Assembly: GCA_945864225.1 (NCBI GenBank)
Contig: CAMBAL010000008.1
Coordinates: forward strand, 1 to 64,000
Length of the DNA: 64,000 nt
Direction of reading: 5' to 3'
Source: an uncultured Blautia sp.
GTDB lineage: Bacteria; Bacillota; Clostridia; Lachnospirales; Lachnospiraceae
Positions 9,024 to 18,955 of the stretch are shown here, piece by piece. The stretch's first letter is position 1. Each line of letters starts with the position of its first letter. The notes beneath the pieces were generated by a model. The model was given only the letters and a program-made list of their open reading frames with translations. It searched no databases and was not told the origin of the DNA. Both the position numbers and the translations under genes were made by a program.

Positions 9024-10232
9024 CCACATTTTCTTCAGACAATGTCCATATGTAGCTTTTTCCACTGATTTTGCGATAAGAATACGGATTCTCCCAAGTT
9101 CACGGCCCTCTGCCAGATAAATCACCTCTCCGGCAGTCTCTCCTTTTTTCACCGGCGCCTGCAGTGTTTCCGGAAGATTCCGTTCTTTTTTTACTTCTGT
9201 AAGAGTCGTTCCATCCGTACTCAGATATTGAAACTGTCCTTCGTATTCCAGGGACACCGTATCTTCCATTCCACTTTTTACAGGCAATTCCGGCAGGGTC
9301 TCAGGCGTTTCATCCACATAAAGGCTGCATTTCGAAAATCCGTAATTCAGCATCGCCGCTGCATCCTTCATTCTGCTTTTGGAATCGTCTGCAGTCATCA
9401 CCACAGAAATCAGCGTAATCCCATTTCTGACTGCCACTGCAGACAGACAGAACTTTGCAAAACTGGTGCTGCCCGTCTTCAGCCCCACGCAACCGTCAAA
9501 TGCACGAAGAAGCTTATTGGTGTTCGTCAGTCCAAACTCACTGGTCCCCTGCCTGGTCACATGGGTCATGGTATCCATCCAGATGGACGAATACTCCAGA
9601 ATTTTGGGATATTTTGTGATCAGTTCCCGGCTCATAACTGCGATATCTCTTGCAGTCGTATAGTGATCCGCGGAATCCGTCAATCCGCAGCAGTCCACAA
9701 AATGGGTATTTTCCATCCCAAGACCGGCTGCACGTTCATTCATCTGACGTACAAATTCCTCTTCACTTCCCGCAAGGTGTTCCGCCATAGCCACACTGGC
9801 ATCATTCCCGGATGCGATAACAATACATTTGATCATAGTCTCCACATTCTGTGTTTCCCCTTCTTCCAGAAACACCTGAGAACCTCCCATGGATTTTGCA
9901 TGCGCACTTGTGGTTACCAGATCTTCCATCTTAAGCGTTCCCTTTTCCAGAGAATCAAAGATCAGAAGCAGAGTCATGATTTTTGTGACACTTGCCGGAC
10001 TTCGTCTGGTATCCGCATCCTTTTCAAAAATAACCGTTCCGGTCTGCGCCTCCATCAGCAATCCGGACGGGGCACTGATCAGTGTCTGTCCGTTATCCGT
10101 ATTTCCCTGCTCTGCAGTCTGCAGGATTTCATTTTCCTGATACAGAACCGGTGCTGCCTGCACAGCAGAACCGGCTGTCAGGCTGATCATCAACAGCAGA
10201 GAACAACCTCTTTTTTTCCATTTCCCGCTCAT
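9006..10232 (-). CDS. Secreted D-alanyl-D-alanine carboxypeptidase, DacF-like
   Basis: 408 residues with a cleavable-looking signal peptide (basic start MSGKWKKRG, hydrophobic core, VQAAPV). The S11 motifs are SVTK in SPASVTKIMTLLL, SGN in ASGNDASVAMAEH, and KTG in VGLKTGSTSFAKF. The C-terminal beta domain follows. It trims D-Ala from peptidoglycan; DacF homologues act in vegetative cells or during sporulation. It is paralogous to the repeat-bearing enzyme at the left of the window but lacks the repeats. It follows the cardiolipin synthase gene by 83 nt and has its own GGGAG ribosome site. Confidence 0.9.
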   Translation of the reverse strand: MSGKWKKRGCSLLLMISLTAGSAVQAAPVLYQENEILQTAEQGNTDNGQTLISAPSGLLMEAQTGTVIFEKDADTRRSPASVTKIMTLLLIFDSLEKGTLKMEDLVTTSAHAKSMGGSQVFLEEGETQNVETMIKCIVIASGNDASVAMAEHLAGSEEEFVRQMNERAAGLGMENTHFVDCCGLTDSADHYTTARDIAVMSRELITKYPKILEYSSIWMDTMTHVTRQGTSEFGLTNTNKLLRAFDGCVGLKTGSTSFAKFCLSAVAVRNGITLISVVMTADDSKSRMKDAAAMLNYGFSKCSLYVDETPETLPELPVKSGMEDTVSLEYEGQFQYLSTDGTTLTEVKKERNLPETLQAPVKKGETAGEVIYLAEGRELGRIRILIAKSVEKATYGHCLKKMWKKALL

Positions 10233-10315
10233 AATGTTCTCCCGATATTTGGCTTCTATTCTATTGTAAAATGCTCACGGGAAAAATATGTCTGTATATT
10301 TGTAATTTCGAAAAA

Positions 10316-11878
10316 TCAAAGCAGCGGAGCCAGAAGTCTGAGAATACTCTGTGTTGTCCGTACAACAATATTTCTTTTTCTGCAGAATTCCAGATCCACA
10401 GGACGGCAGTAATCCATAGTTTCTTCAAAATCCGCAAGAATCTCTTCAATCACTTTATTTCTGTACATCCAGACACCATCCTCAAAATGCAGATACAGGC
10501 TTCTGTAATCCAGATTGATCGTACCCACAACCGCAACCTCATCATCACAGACAAAGGATTTTGCATGAAGAAATCCGGGCTGATATTCGTATATTTTCAC
10601 TCCTGCTTCCAGAAGCTGTTCATAGTAGGACTGTGTCAGCAGAAATACCATTTTTTTATCCGGAATTCCCGGCGTCATAATCCTTACGTCCACGCCGCTC
10701 TTTGCTGCAAGGCACAGCGCTGTCATCATCTCATTATCAATGATCAGATAAGGAGTGCAGATATACACATAATCTTTTGCACGGTTGATGATATTCAGAT
10801 AAACATTCTCTCCAACAACTTCCCGGTCAAGCGGTGAGTCACAGAAGGGCTGAACAAATCCGTCACTCTCAAAAGGTTCCGGGTGATACTTATGAGGAAG
10901 ATATTCCTCAAAATTCCATGTCTCTTTTCCACTGCTCAAGGTCGTCCACATATCCATGAACATTGCCGTCATATTCCATACTGCATCGCCTTTCAGCATA
11001 ACAGCAGTATCCTTCCAGTGGCCGAAACGTTCCCGCTGATTAATGTATTCATCTGCAAGATTAATACCGCCGGTAAAGCCTGTATGACCGTCAATAACGC
11101 AGATTTTACGGTGATCACGATTATTCTGGATAATATTCAGAATCGGCCGGAAACGATTAAATACCTTGCACTGAATCCCCTTTTCGATCAGAGTTCTGTC
11201 ATATCTGTGAGGCAGAGTCGTCAGGCACCCGAAATCATCGTAGAGAAGTCTTACATCCACTCCCTCTTTTGCCTTTCGTTCCAGGATGTCCAGTATCGTC
11301 TGCCACATCACGCCATCATTGATGATGAAGTATTCGATAAAAATAAAATGCTTCGCCTGTTCCAGTTCCCGGACAAGAACCGGAAACATATCATCTCCTA
11401 CCTGAAAATACTCTGCTGTCGTATGCTCATGTACCGGAAAGCCGGAAAGCTGGCTGATATAGCGTGACTGGGCCGCCGCAGAAAAATCCTCTTCTTCCAG
11501 TCGTTCCATGATTCCGGAATCCTGTTCCATATATCCCAGACTTTCGTTCTCGATCGTTTCGTATCGTTTCTGAAACGCATTGGCAATTCTGGAATTACCG
11601 AACAAAAGATACAGCACCAGTCCAAAAGCTGGGACAGTCATGATCAGAAGCGTCCATCCCAGTTTATAGGAGGGATTGATATTTTTATTCACAATCCACA
11701 GAACCACAAGAATACTTACAACCCGGATTCCAATAGAGAAGTACTGGGAATATGCGGCCAGTTTCCACACCGTGATCAGAATCCATCCCAGCTGAACCAG
11801 CAGGGCAACCGCCACATAAAAGATTCTATTAAATAGAAGTTTCATTAATTTTTTTAATGTTGTCAGGATAAAATTCAT
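10316..11878 (-). CDS. cls: Cardiolipin synthase (phospholipase D family)
   Basis: 520 residues. Two N-terminal hydrophobic segments (within residues about 12-80) are followed by two phospholipase D domains. The catalytic HxKxxxxD motifs are HRKICVIDGHTGFTGG and LHAKSFVCDDEVAVVG, each followed by N-L-D/A as expected. The enzyme joins two phosphatidylglycerol molecules to make cardiolipin at the membrane. The pgsA gene, which supplies the precursor pathway, is also in this window at about 22.4 kb. Normal length for a Gram-positive Cls. Confidence 0.9.
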   Translation of the reverse strand: MNFILTTLKKLMKLLFNRIFYVAVALLVQLGWILITVWKLAAYSQYFSIGIRVVSILVVLWIVNKNINPSYKLGWTLLIMTVPAFGLVLYLLFGNSRIANAFQKRYETIENESLGYMEQDSGIMERLEEEDFSAAAQSRYISQLSGFPVHEHTTAEYFQVGDDMFPVLVRELEQAKHFIFIEYFIINDGVMWQTILDILERKAKEGVDVRLLYDDFGCLTTLPHRYDRTLIEKGIQCKVFNRFRPILNIIQNNRDHRKICVIDGHTGFTGGINLADEYINQRERFGHWKDTAVMLKGDAVWNMTAMFMDMWTTLSSGKETWNFEEYLPHKYHPEPFESDGFVQPFCDSPLDREVVGENVYLNIINRAKDYVYICTPYLIIDNEMMTALCLAAKSGVDVRIMTPGIPDKKMVFLLTQSYYEQLLEAGVKIYEYQPGFLHAKSFVCDDEVAVVGTINLDYRSLYLHFEDGVWMYRNKVIEEILADFEETMDYCRPVDLEFCRKRNIVVRTTQSILRLLAPLL

Positions 11879-11904
11879 ATTTTTTCTTACTTGTCCCCAT
11901 CATA

Positions 11905-11934
11905 AAAATCCCTGACGGACCCGTCAGGGATTTT
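11905..11934 (-). terminator. Strong terminator after rpsU
   Basis: A perfect 14-bp inverted repeat (11905-11918 and 11921-11934) with GC core TCCCTGACGG and a two-base centre; on the minus strand it is followed by a T run. It separates rpsU from the cardiolipin synthase gene. Confidence 0.9.
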
Positions 11935-11944
11935 CTGCGCACAA

Positions 11945-12121
11945 TTAATTATATTTACGTTTTCTTGCGGCTTCAGATTTTTTCTTACGACGAACGCTTG
12001 GTTTCTCGTAATGCTCTCTCTTGCGGATTTCCTGCTGAATACCTGCTTTAGCACAGCTTCTCTTAAATCTGCGAAGAGCGCTATCTAAAGTCTCGTTCTC
12101 TTTTACGATTACATTTGACAT
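11945..12121 (-). CDS. rpsU: 30S ribosomal protein S21
   Basis: 58 residues beginning [20 protein letters not shown] and ending in a basic tail ([15 protein letters not shown]), exactly the S21 pattern. S21 binds near the anti-Shine-Dalgarno region of 16S rRNA. A longer in-frame ORF extends upstream to 12232, but the conserved start is at 12121, with GGAGG-type sequences upstream. It has its own promoter and terminator and so is monocistronic. Confidence 0.97.
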   Translation of the reverse strand: MSNVIVKENETLDSALRRFKRSCAKAGIQQEIRKREHYEKPSVRRKKKSEAARKRKYN

Positions 12122-12199
12122 AGACTCACACCTAACCTCCCTCCAGTTGTAGATTGTGCTTAAATACAACTGTCTGGGTATTTTTCTTGCACGAGTGTT

Positions 12200-12229
12200 A
12201 TTATATATCATTGCGCTGGCATTCGTCAA
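12200..12229 (-). promoter_or_regulatory. Promoter of rpsU
   Basis: TTGACG (12224-12229) and TATAAT (12200-12205) on the minus strand, 18 bp apart, about 80 bp before the start codon. Confidence 0.7.
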
Positions 12230-12291
12230 CAACTTTTGGTTTTTTTTAGAAAAAAACTTTCCCTGCTGTCATACCCCGCAAAATTCTGTTT

Positions 12292-14931
12292 TTATTTGAG
12301 CTGTCCTTCCAGAATTCCTGCCACTGCATCGACTGCTTCCTGTGCTTTTTCCGGATTTTTGCCGCCTGCCTGGGCCATATTCGGACGTCCTCCGCCGCCA
12401 CCGCCTACGATCGCTGCGACAGCTTTGATCAGATTTCCTGCATGTGCACCGGCCTTCTGTGCTGCATCCGTTACCATAGCAAGCAGATTTACTTTGCCGG
12501 CATTTACAGCAACCAGAACAACAACACCCTCGCCGAGTTTTTCTTTTAACTGATCACCCAGATCACGGAGACCGTTCATATCAACGCCCTCAACTTTTGC
12601 AGCAAGAACCTTTACACCCTTCACTTCTGTAACTTGATTCATGACATCGCCGAGAGCTCCCTGGGCAAGTTTGCTCTTCAGTGATTCATTTTCACTCTGG
12701 AGTGATTTCACTTCCCCCTGGAGATGTGCGATCTTATCCAGAATCTCAGATGGATTAGCCTTCAGTGCTTTTGCAGCTGCATGAAGAGCAGCCTCCTGTT
12801 TCTTATAGTATTCCAGAACACCGTTTCCTGTGAGTGCCTCTATACGGCGTACACCTGCAGCGATTCCGGATTCAGAAACGATCTTAAAAAGCATAATGGA
12901 ACCGGTGTTATCCACATGCGTACCGCCACAGAGTTCCCTGGAGAAATCTCCCATGGAAACAACCCGCACTTTTTCAGAATACTTTTCACCAAACAGTGCC
13001 ATAGCTCCGGATTTCTTTGCTTCTTCGATATTCATAATATCCGTACGCACATCCAGTCCTGCTTGAATCTGTTCATTGACCAGATCTTCCACTTTTGCAA
13101 GTTCTTCTTCTGTCATCGCCTGAAAATGAGCAAAATCAAAACGAAGTCTGTCCGGAGTTACAAGTGATCCCTTCTGTTCAACATGAGAACCAAGAACAGT
13201 CTTCAGGGCTTTCTGAAGAAGATGAGTAGCACTATGGTTCTTCTCTGTATCTTTACGGCCTTTTACATCAACTTTCAAAGTAACTGTCTCACCTGCGGAG
13301 ATCATTCCGGATTCCATGTATCCAACATGGCCAAATTTGCCGCCGCGGAGCTTGATCGTGTCTTCTACAACAAATCTGCCGTTTGCTGTTTCGATCACAC
13401 CTCTGTCACCTTCCTGGCCACCCATAGTTGCATAGAACGGAGTCTGTTCCACAAAAACAGTACCTCTCTGTCCTTCCATAAGGGAAGTTACGATTTCTTT
13501 TTCTGTGGTAAGTACAGAAACTTTTGAATCATAAGTCAGATGGTCATAGCCCATAAATTCTGTCGTAACAGTCACATCAATCTCATCATAAACAGTTGCA
13601 TCAGCTCCCATATAGTTGGTTACTTCACGGGCCTCGCGGGCTTTCTGACGCTGTTCCTCCATTGCTGCATGGAAGCCTTCCTCATCCACATCATAACCTT
13701 TTTCTTCCAGGATTTCTTTTGTCAGGTCAACCGGGAATCCATAGGTGTCATATAATTTGAATACGTTTTCACCGGAAAGTGTTTTTACACCATCCTCTTT
13801 CATCTTTTCTTCCATCTCTGCAAGAATACGGAGACCCTGATCGATGGTTTTATTAAACTGATTTTCCTCGTTGGTAATTACCTTGAAGATAAATTCTTTC
13901 TTTTCTTCCAGTTCCGGATATCCGTCTTTGGATCCGCGGATCACTTCCGCACTTAATTTTGCAAGGAAAGTACCTTCGATTCCAAGAAGACGTCCATGTC
14001 TTGCAGCACGGCGGATCAGTCGGCGGAGAACATAGCCGCGTCCTTCATTGGTAGGCATGATACCGTCGGAGATCATAAATGTTGCAGAACGGATATGGTC
14101 TGTGATCAGACGGATGGAAACATCATCAAGATATGTCTTGCCGTATTCTTTGCCTGCGATCTCGCATACCAGATTACGAAGTGCACAGATGGTATCTACA
14201 TCAAAAATAGAATCTACATCCTGAACAGCCACAGCCAGACGTTCCAGACCCATACCTGTATCAATATTTTTCTGTGTCAGTTCTGTATAATTGCCATTAC
14301 CGTCATTCTCAAACTGGGTAAATACATCATTCCATACTTCCATGTAACGGTCACAGTCACATCCTACCGTACATCCCGGTTTGCCGCAGCCGTATTTCTC
14401 TCCACGGTCATAGTATATCTCAGAACACGGACCGCACGGACCTGCACCATGTTCCCAGAAGTTATCCTCTTTACCGAAGCGGAAAATACGTTCTGCAGGA
14501 ATTCCGATCTCTTTATTCCAGATTTCAAAAGCTTCGTCATCCTCCAGATAAACAGACGGATACAGTCTGTCAGGATCCAGTCCGACTACTTCTGTCAGGA
14601 ATTCCCATGACCAGTGAAGTGCTTCTCTTTTGAAATAATCACCAAATGAAAAGTTACCAAGCATTTCAAAGAAAGTACCATGACGGGCAGTCTTGCCCAC
14701 ATTCTCAATATCACCGGTACGGATACATTTCTGGCATGTGGATACTCGTTTTCTCGGCGGAATCTCTGCTCCTGTGAAATATGGTTTCAAAGGAGTCATA
14801 CCGGCATTGATCAGAAGTACACTCTTATCTCCCTGTGGAACCAGCGAAAAGCTCTTCATGACCAGATGTCCCTTACTTTCCATGAAATCAAGAAACATCT
14901 GACGAAGTTCATTCACTCCATATTTTTTCAT
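12292..14931 (-). CDS. alaS: Alanyl-tRNA synthetase
   Basis: 879 residues, full length. The class II catalytic core is at the N-terminus (GMTPLKPYFTG, then RFGKEDNFWEHGAGPCGPCS). The editing domain carries the zinc-binding HSATHLL and CGGTHVDNTG motifs. A C-terminal C-Ala domain ends in the glycine-rich GGGGGGRPNMAQAGG. It charges tRNA-Ala and clears Ser/Gly mischarging. The gene starts 22 nt after tyrS with AGGAGG in that gap and no separate promoter, so it is read from the tyrosine T-box transcript. Confidence 0.98.
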   Translation of the reverse strand: MKKYGVNELRQMFLDFMESKGHLVMKSFSLVPQGDKSVLLINAGMTPLKPYFTGAEIPPRKRVSTCQKCIRTGDIENVGKTARHGTFFEMLGNFSFGDYFKREALHWSWEFLTEVVGLDPDRLYPSVYLEDDEAFEIWNKEIGIPAERIFRFGKEDNFWEHGAGPCGPCSEIYYDRGEKYGCGKPGCTVGCDCDRYMEVWNDVFTQFENDGNGNYTELTQKNIDTGMGLERLAVAVQDVDSIFDVDTICALRNLVCEIAGKEYGKTYLDDVSIRLITDHIRSATFMISDGIMPTNEGRGYVLRRLIRRAARHGRLLGIEGTFLAKLSAEVIRGSKDGYPELEEKKEFIFKVITNEENQFNKTIDQGLRILAEMEEKMKEDGVKTLSGENVFKLYDTYGFPVDLTKEILEEKGYDVDEEGFHAAMEEQRQKAREAREVTNYMGADATVYDEIDVTVTTEFMGYDHLTYDSKVSVLTTEKEIVTSLMEGQRGTVFVEQTPFYATMGGQEGDRGVIETANGRFVVEDTIKLRGGKFGHVGYMESGMISAGETVTLKVDVKGRKDTEKNHSATHLLQKALKTVLGSHVEQKGSLVTPDRLRFDFAHFQAMTEEELAKVEDLVNEQIQAGLDVRTDIMNIEEAKKSGAMALFGEKYSEKVRVVSMGDFSRELCGGTHVDNTGSIMLFKIVSESGIAAGVRRIEALTGNGVLEYYKKQEAALHAAAKALKANPSEILDKIAHLQGEVKSLQSENESLKSKLAQGALGDVMNQVTEVKGVKVLAAKVEGVDMNGLRDLGDQLKEKLGEGVVVLVAVNAGKVNLLAMVTDAAQKAGAHAGNLIKAVAAIVGGGGGGRPNMAQAGGKNPEKAQEAVDAVAGILEGQLK

Positions 14932-14953
14932 TGTTTTCTCCTCCTAGTATCTG

Positions 14954-16180
14954 TTATTTCGCATAAACTTTATTAAATTTCTTTTTACCGCGCTTAAGGA
15001 CGATTCCCTCTCCCTCAAGTGTTTCTTTTGCTACCTGATATTTGATATCCGTAATCTTCTCTCCGTCAATGGATACTCCGCCCTGTTCAATGGCACGGCG
15101 TCCCTCGGAACGGGTCGGAACCAGTTCTGTCTTAACAAGAAGAGAAATCAGGTCAATACTTCCATCTGTAAAATCATCCTCGCCAAGTTCTGTTTTCGGC
15201 ATATTGGCTGTATTCGCACCGCCTGCAAAAAGCGCTCTTGCACCTTCCTGTGCCTTCTTCGCTTCTTCCTCACCATGTACCAGATTGGTAAGCTCATATG
15301 CAAGAATTTCTTTGGCTTTGTTCAGTTCGCTGCCTTCCCACTTCGCCATCTCATCAATTTCCTCCAGGGGAAGGAATGTAAGAAGACGGAGACATTTAAT
15401 CACATCTGCATCATCCACATTTCTCCAATACTGATAGAAGTCAAACGGAGAAGTTTTGTTCGGATCCAGCCATACGGCACCGGATTGGGTCTTGCCCATC
15501 TTCTTGCCTTCAGAATTCAGAAGAAGTGTAATGGTCATTGCATAAGCATCCTTACCCAGCTTACGACGGATCAGTTCCGTACCGCCAAGCATGTTGCTCC
15601 ACTGGTCATCACCTCCAAACTGCATGTTGCAGCCGTATTTCTGGTACAGCATATAAAAATCATAGCTCTGCATGATCATATAGTTGAATTCAAGGAAAGT
15701 CAGTCCTCTTTCCATACGCTGTTTGTAGCATTCTGCAGTAAGCATACGGTTTACAGAAAAATGTGCGCCGACTTCTCTTAACAGTTCCACGTAATTCAGA
15801 TTCATAAGCCAGTCGGCATTATTTACCATAAGAGCTTTGCCATCGGAAAAATCAATAAAACGTTCCATCTGCTTCTTAAAGCAGTCAATGTTATGCTGAA
15901 TAGTCTCCGGTGTCAGCATCTGGCGCATATCGGTCTTGCCGGACGGGTCACCGATCATACCGGTTCCGCCTCCGAGAAGAGCGATCGGTTTGTTTCCCGC
16001 CATCTGAAGACGCTTCATCAGACAAAGAGCCATGAAATGACCTACATGCAGACTGTCTGCAGTAGGGTCAAAGCCGATATAAAAAGTAGCTTTTCCGTTA
16101 TTCACCATCTCTTTGATCTCTTCTTCATCGGTTACCTGGGCAATGAGACCTCTGGCCTTCAGTTCTTCCCAAACTGTCAT
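14954..16180 (-). CDS. tyrS: Tyrosyl-tRNA synthetase
   Basis: 408 residues. Class I signatures are HVGH (HIGH motif) in [14 protein letters not shown] and KMGKT (KMSKS motif) in [17 protein letters not shown]-terminal S4 RNA-binding domain ([17 protein letters not shown]) completes it. The open frame reaches a TTG at 16201, but the ATG at 16180 ([11 protein letters not shown]) has AGGAGG eight bases upstream and is the real start. Controlled by the T-box leader upstream and followed by alaS. Confidence 0.97.
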   Translation of the reverse strand: MTVWEELKARGLIAQVTDEEEIKEMVNNGKATFYIGFDPTADSLHVGHFMALCLMKRLQMAGNKPIALLGGGTGMIGDPSGKTDMRQMLTPETIQHNIDCFKKQMERFIDFSDGKALMVNNADWLMNLNYVELLREVGAHFSVNRMLTAECYKQRMERGLTFLEFNYMIMQSYDFYMLYQKYGCNMQFGGDDQWSNMLGGTELIRRKLGKDAYAMTITLLLNSEGKKMGKTQSGAVWLDPNKTSPFDFYQYWRNVDDADVIKCLRLLTFLPLEEIDEMAKWEGSELNKAKEILAYELTNLVHGEEEAKKAQEGARALFAGGANTANMPKTELGEDDFTDGSIDLISLLVKTELVPTRSEGRRAIEQGGVSIDGEKITDIKYQVAKETLEGEGIVLKRGKKKFNKVYAK

Positions 16181-16280
16181 GTCTATTTCCTCCTGTGTCA
16201 ATAAAATAGAATCCTGTGTTACAGAATATCAATCTGTATTTATTATTTCACAGGAAAATGCAGCACACTTCTCTATGAAA

Positions 16281-16560
16281 TAATAAAGCCCGGTTCCTGT
16301 CCTTTTAGGACGAGAACCGGGTCCCGCGATACCACCTAAATTCGCAGAAGACTCGCATCCTCTGCCTCCGTAAGTGACAAATCCATCACTCAGGCACGTT
16401 AACGGGTGCCACTCCGTCGCATCCTACTGATGTTTCGGTGCGCAGCTCCGGGATGTATTCACACAAGTTCCCCATGCGCCTCTCACCTGCCGGCTGCTCT
16501 CTGTCTGTTTCCCTCATGTTACTTCTTCCCTTCCAGGCTTTTCCTTATGAAACTTCAATA
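16281..16560 (-). ncRNA. T-box leader, tyrosine-type, controlling tyrS-alaS
   Basis: On the minus strand the conserved T-box sequence AGGTGGTATCGCGG is at about 16325-16338. It is followed by an intrinsic terminator whose arms CCCGGTTC and GAACCGGG, with an inner GTCC/GGAC pair, span 16289-16321 before TTTATTATTT. The T-box sequence can pair with part of the terminator region, giving the usual antiterminator switch on uncharged tRNA. In the stem I region, GTGAATACATCCC (about 16450-16462) offers UAC, a tyrosine codon, as specifier, in agreement with tyrS downstream. Confidence 0.93.
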
Positions 16561-16565
16561 AAGCA

Positions 16566-16594
16566 AGTATACAAATACTCATTTTATTTGTCAA
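16566..16594 (-). promoter_or_regulatory. Promoter of the T-box/tyrS/alaS transcript
   Basis: Perfect TTGACA (16589-16594) and TATACT (16566-16571) on the minus strand, 17 bp apart, placing the transcript start near 16560. Confidence 0.85.
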
Positions 16595-16641
16595 GAAATT
16601 TTGCTTTCATTTTAACAACTTAATGTAAGAAAGAATCCTGT

Positions 16642-17115
16642 TTACACACCCGGATCAACAATCAAATTCTCTCCATCTGCTGCGGTTGTTGCCAGAGTAT
16701 CGCACCGTTCATTTTCAGGATGTCCGTCATGACCCTTCACCCAGTGAAATGTTACCTGATGCGGTTCCTTCGCTTTCAGAAGGCGTTTCCAGAGGTCTGT
16801 GTTTTTGACCGGTTCATTTTTTCCACGTTTCCATCCTTTCCTGATCCATGAATCAATCCAGTGCTGGTTAAATGCATCAACCAGATATTTGGAATCGGAA
16901 TAAAGTTCCACCTGGCAAGGTCTTACCAGAGCCTCCAGTCCCACAATCGCGGCCATCAGTTCCATCCGGTTATTGGTAGTCCTTACATATCCCTGGCTGA
17001 ATTCCCGGACATGAAGCGTTCCCTTCTGATCCGTATAGTGGAGCACTGTTCCATATCCTCCCGGTCCGTCCGGATTTCCTCTTGCCGCACCGTCTGTATA
17101 AATTTCTACAATCAT
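16642..17115 (-). CDS. rnhA: Ribonuclease HI
   Basis: 157 residues, normal size. The catalytic acidic residues are in place: [11 protein letters not shown] (Asp), [10 protein letters not shown] (Glu), [12 protein letters not shown] (Asp) and a C-terminal Asp in NERCDTLAT, with the conserved His in [11 protein letters not shown]. It cleaves the RNA strand of RNA-DNA hybrids, such as primers and R-loops. The ribosome site is GGGGAGAG. It stands between the spore-type hydrolase and the T-box transcript, all on the minus strand. Confidence 0.95.
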   Translation of the reverse strand: MIVEIYTDGAARGNPDGPGGYGTVLHYTDQKGTLHVREFSQGYVRTTNNRMELMAAIVGLEALVRPCQVELYSDSKYLVDAFNQHWIDSWIRKGWKRGKNEPVKNTDLWKRLLKAKEPHQVTFHWVKGHDGHPENERCDTLATTAADGENLIVDPGV

Positions 17116-17152
17116 ATTTCTCTCTCCCCGTTATCGCTTGCATGTAATTTAT

Positions 17153-17182
17153 AAGAGGACCTTTCACAGGAAAAGTCCTCTT
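17153..17182 (-). terminator. Hairpin after the cell-wall hydrolase gene
   Basis: Arms AAGAGGAC (17153-17160) and GTCCTCTT (17175-17182), extended by CTTT/AAAG pairing inside. The T tract after it on the minus strand is short, so termination strength is uncertain. Confidence 0.55.
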
Positions 17183-17280
17183 ATGTATGTAACAGCTTCT
17201 GTATATTCTTTTATAAGCTCTTTTTAATATGATCCTTTCTGCACTGTCAGATCAATCTGCCAGATATCGTTTGCGGTCTG

Positions 17281-18678
17281 TCATGCACTGATCCAATCTA
17301 CAAAAAATGTATGATCCTTATATACAAAATACTCTACCTTGCTGAAATCAAGAGCCTGATTTTTGAAAGAAGAATTCATCATAAAATACATATAATCAAA
17401 ATCAGCTTTAAAACCTTTCAGCTTTCTCGGTGTTTTATTTTTTACATAATTGTTAAATATTTTAAGTGCTTCATCTGCAGCTTTGTAAGCATTGGTTTTG
17501 TCATCCCATCTGGTGCCGTTCAGACGTTTCAGAAGTGCTCCGTCTTTAACTACCGAATACTGGGACAGGCTGCTTCCCTGATGAAGTGCCTGGTAAATTA
17601 CCATACGAAGTTCAGAAGGAAACTCCTTATCCGATTTGATCGTACGGTTCAGAACACAGAGGGCAACTGCCTCCATACCGATCAGTCCCTGATTGCCTGC
17701 CTCTGAATCACAGAGTGCAGCCAGAAGGTCGCGGTCTGACAGTTTGCCGTCAGCAATACCGGCATGCTCAATGTATTCTGTTGCCATATAATAATATCTG
17801 TTGTTCTTTGTATCCAGGACTTTGACATTATTCTTATTGACGACGATCGCACTGCTTTCCGTAGCAACACCGCTGGAATTAAATACATAATGCTTGCCGC
17901 TGATTACACCGGAAGTATTGCACAGCATGACTGCATTCTTAAAATAGTACTTTTTGCCGCTCAATGTCAGCCAGCCGGTCTTGAGCTTGCCATCTGATGT
18001 GGCACAATAATATTTCTTACCGCCAACAGTCAGCCAGCCCTTCTTCTGATAACGGATGCCGCTGCTGGTATTCAGATAGTAATAGGAACCATCAATCTTC
18101 TGGATTCCTGTCAGCATCACGCCGGTACTCTTCACAAAATACCGGTAATTTCCTGCGCTGGATTTCCACCAGCCGGTCAGCATTCTTCCTGTAGACCGAC
18201 TGAAATAGCGTTTCTGACCCTTGCTGTCTTTCAGCCATCCCTTGGCCATGGCTCCGGAACCGCTGGTAAAATAATATTTATATCCCTTGGAATCTGTCAT
18301 CCAGCCTCTTACCATCAGACCCGTTTTGGGATCAAAATAACGGGTATTACCGGAACTGTCTTTCAGAAATCCGGTAACCATACATCCCTTTCCCTTGGTA
18401 AAATAACGAATCAGCTTGCCGGAACTGTCTTTCTGCCAGCCCTTCAGCTGAACACCTGTCTTTTCATTAAAATAATACTTCTTTCCTCCGATGGTCACAA
18501 GTCCTTTGGCTTTCTGACCGTTGGACTTTATGTAGTAGGTTTTTCCATTGACTGTTTTAAATCCGGCAGTTGCAGCCTGTGCTTCTTTTGCCGCTGACGG
18601 CATCGCTGCATAAATTCCAAATACCAGAAGTGACAGAAGACATACTCTCAAAAATTTCTTCCATGTTTCTCTTTTCAT
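17281..18678 (-). CDS. Secreted cell-wall hydrolase: choline-binding-type repeats plus SleB/CwlJ-like domain
   Basis: 465 residues. A signal peptide (MKRETWKKFLRV, hydrophobic core, SAAKEAQA) is followed by about ten roughly 20-residue cell-wall-binding repeats of the GWxxxGGKKYYF type, up to about residue 280. The last 150 residues are a hydrolase_2 domain as in the spore-cortex lytic enzymes SleB and CwlJ, with the likely catalytic Glu in LCDSEAGNQG and the following VALCVLNRT helix. The start is the ATG at 18678 with GAGGAA upstream; the frame is open further back to a TTG. It probably binds and cuts peptidoglycan in the envelope or spore cortex. Confidence 0.85.
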   Translation of the reverse strand: MKRETWKKFLRVCLLSLLVFGIYAAMPSAAKEAQAATAGFKTVNGKTYYIKSNGQKAKGLVTIGGKKYYFNEKTGVQLKGWQKDSSGKLIRYFTKGKGCMVTGFLKDSSGNTRYFDPKTGLMVRGWMTDSKGYKYYFTSGSGAMAKGWLKDSKGQKRYFSRSTGRMLTGWWKSSAGNYRYFVKSTGVMLTGIQKIDGSYYYLNTSSGIRYQKKGWLTVGGKKYYCATSDGKLKTGWLTLSGKKYYFKNAVMLCNTSGVISGKHYVFNSSGVATESSAIVVNKNNVKVLDTKNNRYYYMATEYIEHAGIADGKLSDRDLLAALCDSEAGNQGLIGMEAVALCVLNRTIKSDKEFPSELRMVIYQALHQGSSLSQYSVVKDGALLKRLNGTRWDDKTNAYKAADEALKIFNNYVKNKTPRKLKGFKADFDYMYFMMNSSFKNQALDFSKVEYFVYKDHTFFVDWISA

Positions 18679-18834
18679 ACCAATTCCTCTTTCCTCTGAC
18701 CTATTCTCCGTAATAATGATCATGGTGAAATAAATGCAAAAATTCCCGGATGTTTGTAACAAATGTCCGTCAAATACACCTGTGAATCACTATTTTTGTC
18801 GAAATATGTCAAAATCATTTCATGGATTACAATT

Positions 18835-18862
18835 TTGTTACGTATTTGTGTTTTATTATAAT
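18835..18862 (+). promoter_or_regulatory. Candidate promoter of the Cys-rich small protein
   Basis: TTGTTA (18835-18840) and perfect TATAAT (18857-18862), 16 bp apart, about 95 bp before the start codon. A sporulation-sigma promoter instead cannot be excluded. Confidence 0.5.
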
Positions 18863-18955
18863 CGAATTGTTGATATGTGTCAACTATTTCTGTATTCACC
18901 GACTGGCTGTCCCCTTCATAGTATGGAGTGTAAAACAAATTTGGAGGATTTTTCA

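Noticed and set aside
16178..16201. TTG start giving a longer TyrS
   Set aside because: The AGGAGG site that serves the ATG at 16180 would lie inside the longer frame; family members begin near MTVWEEL.
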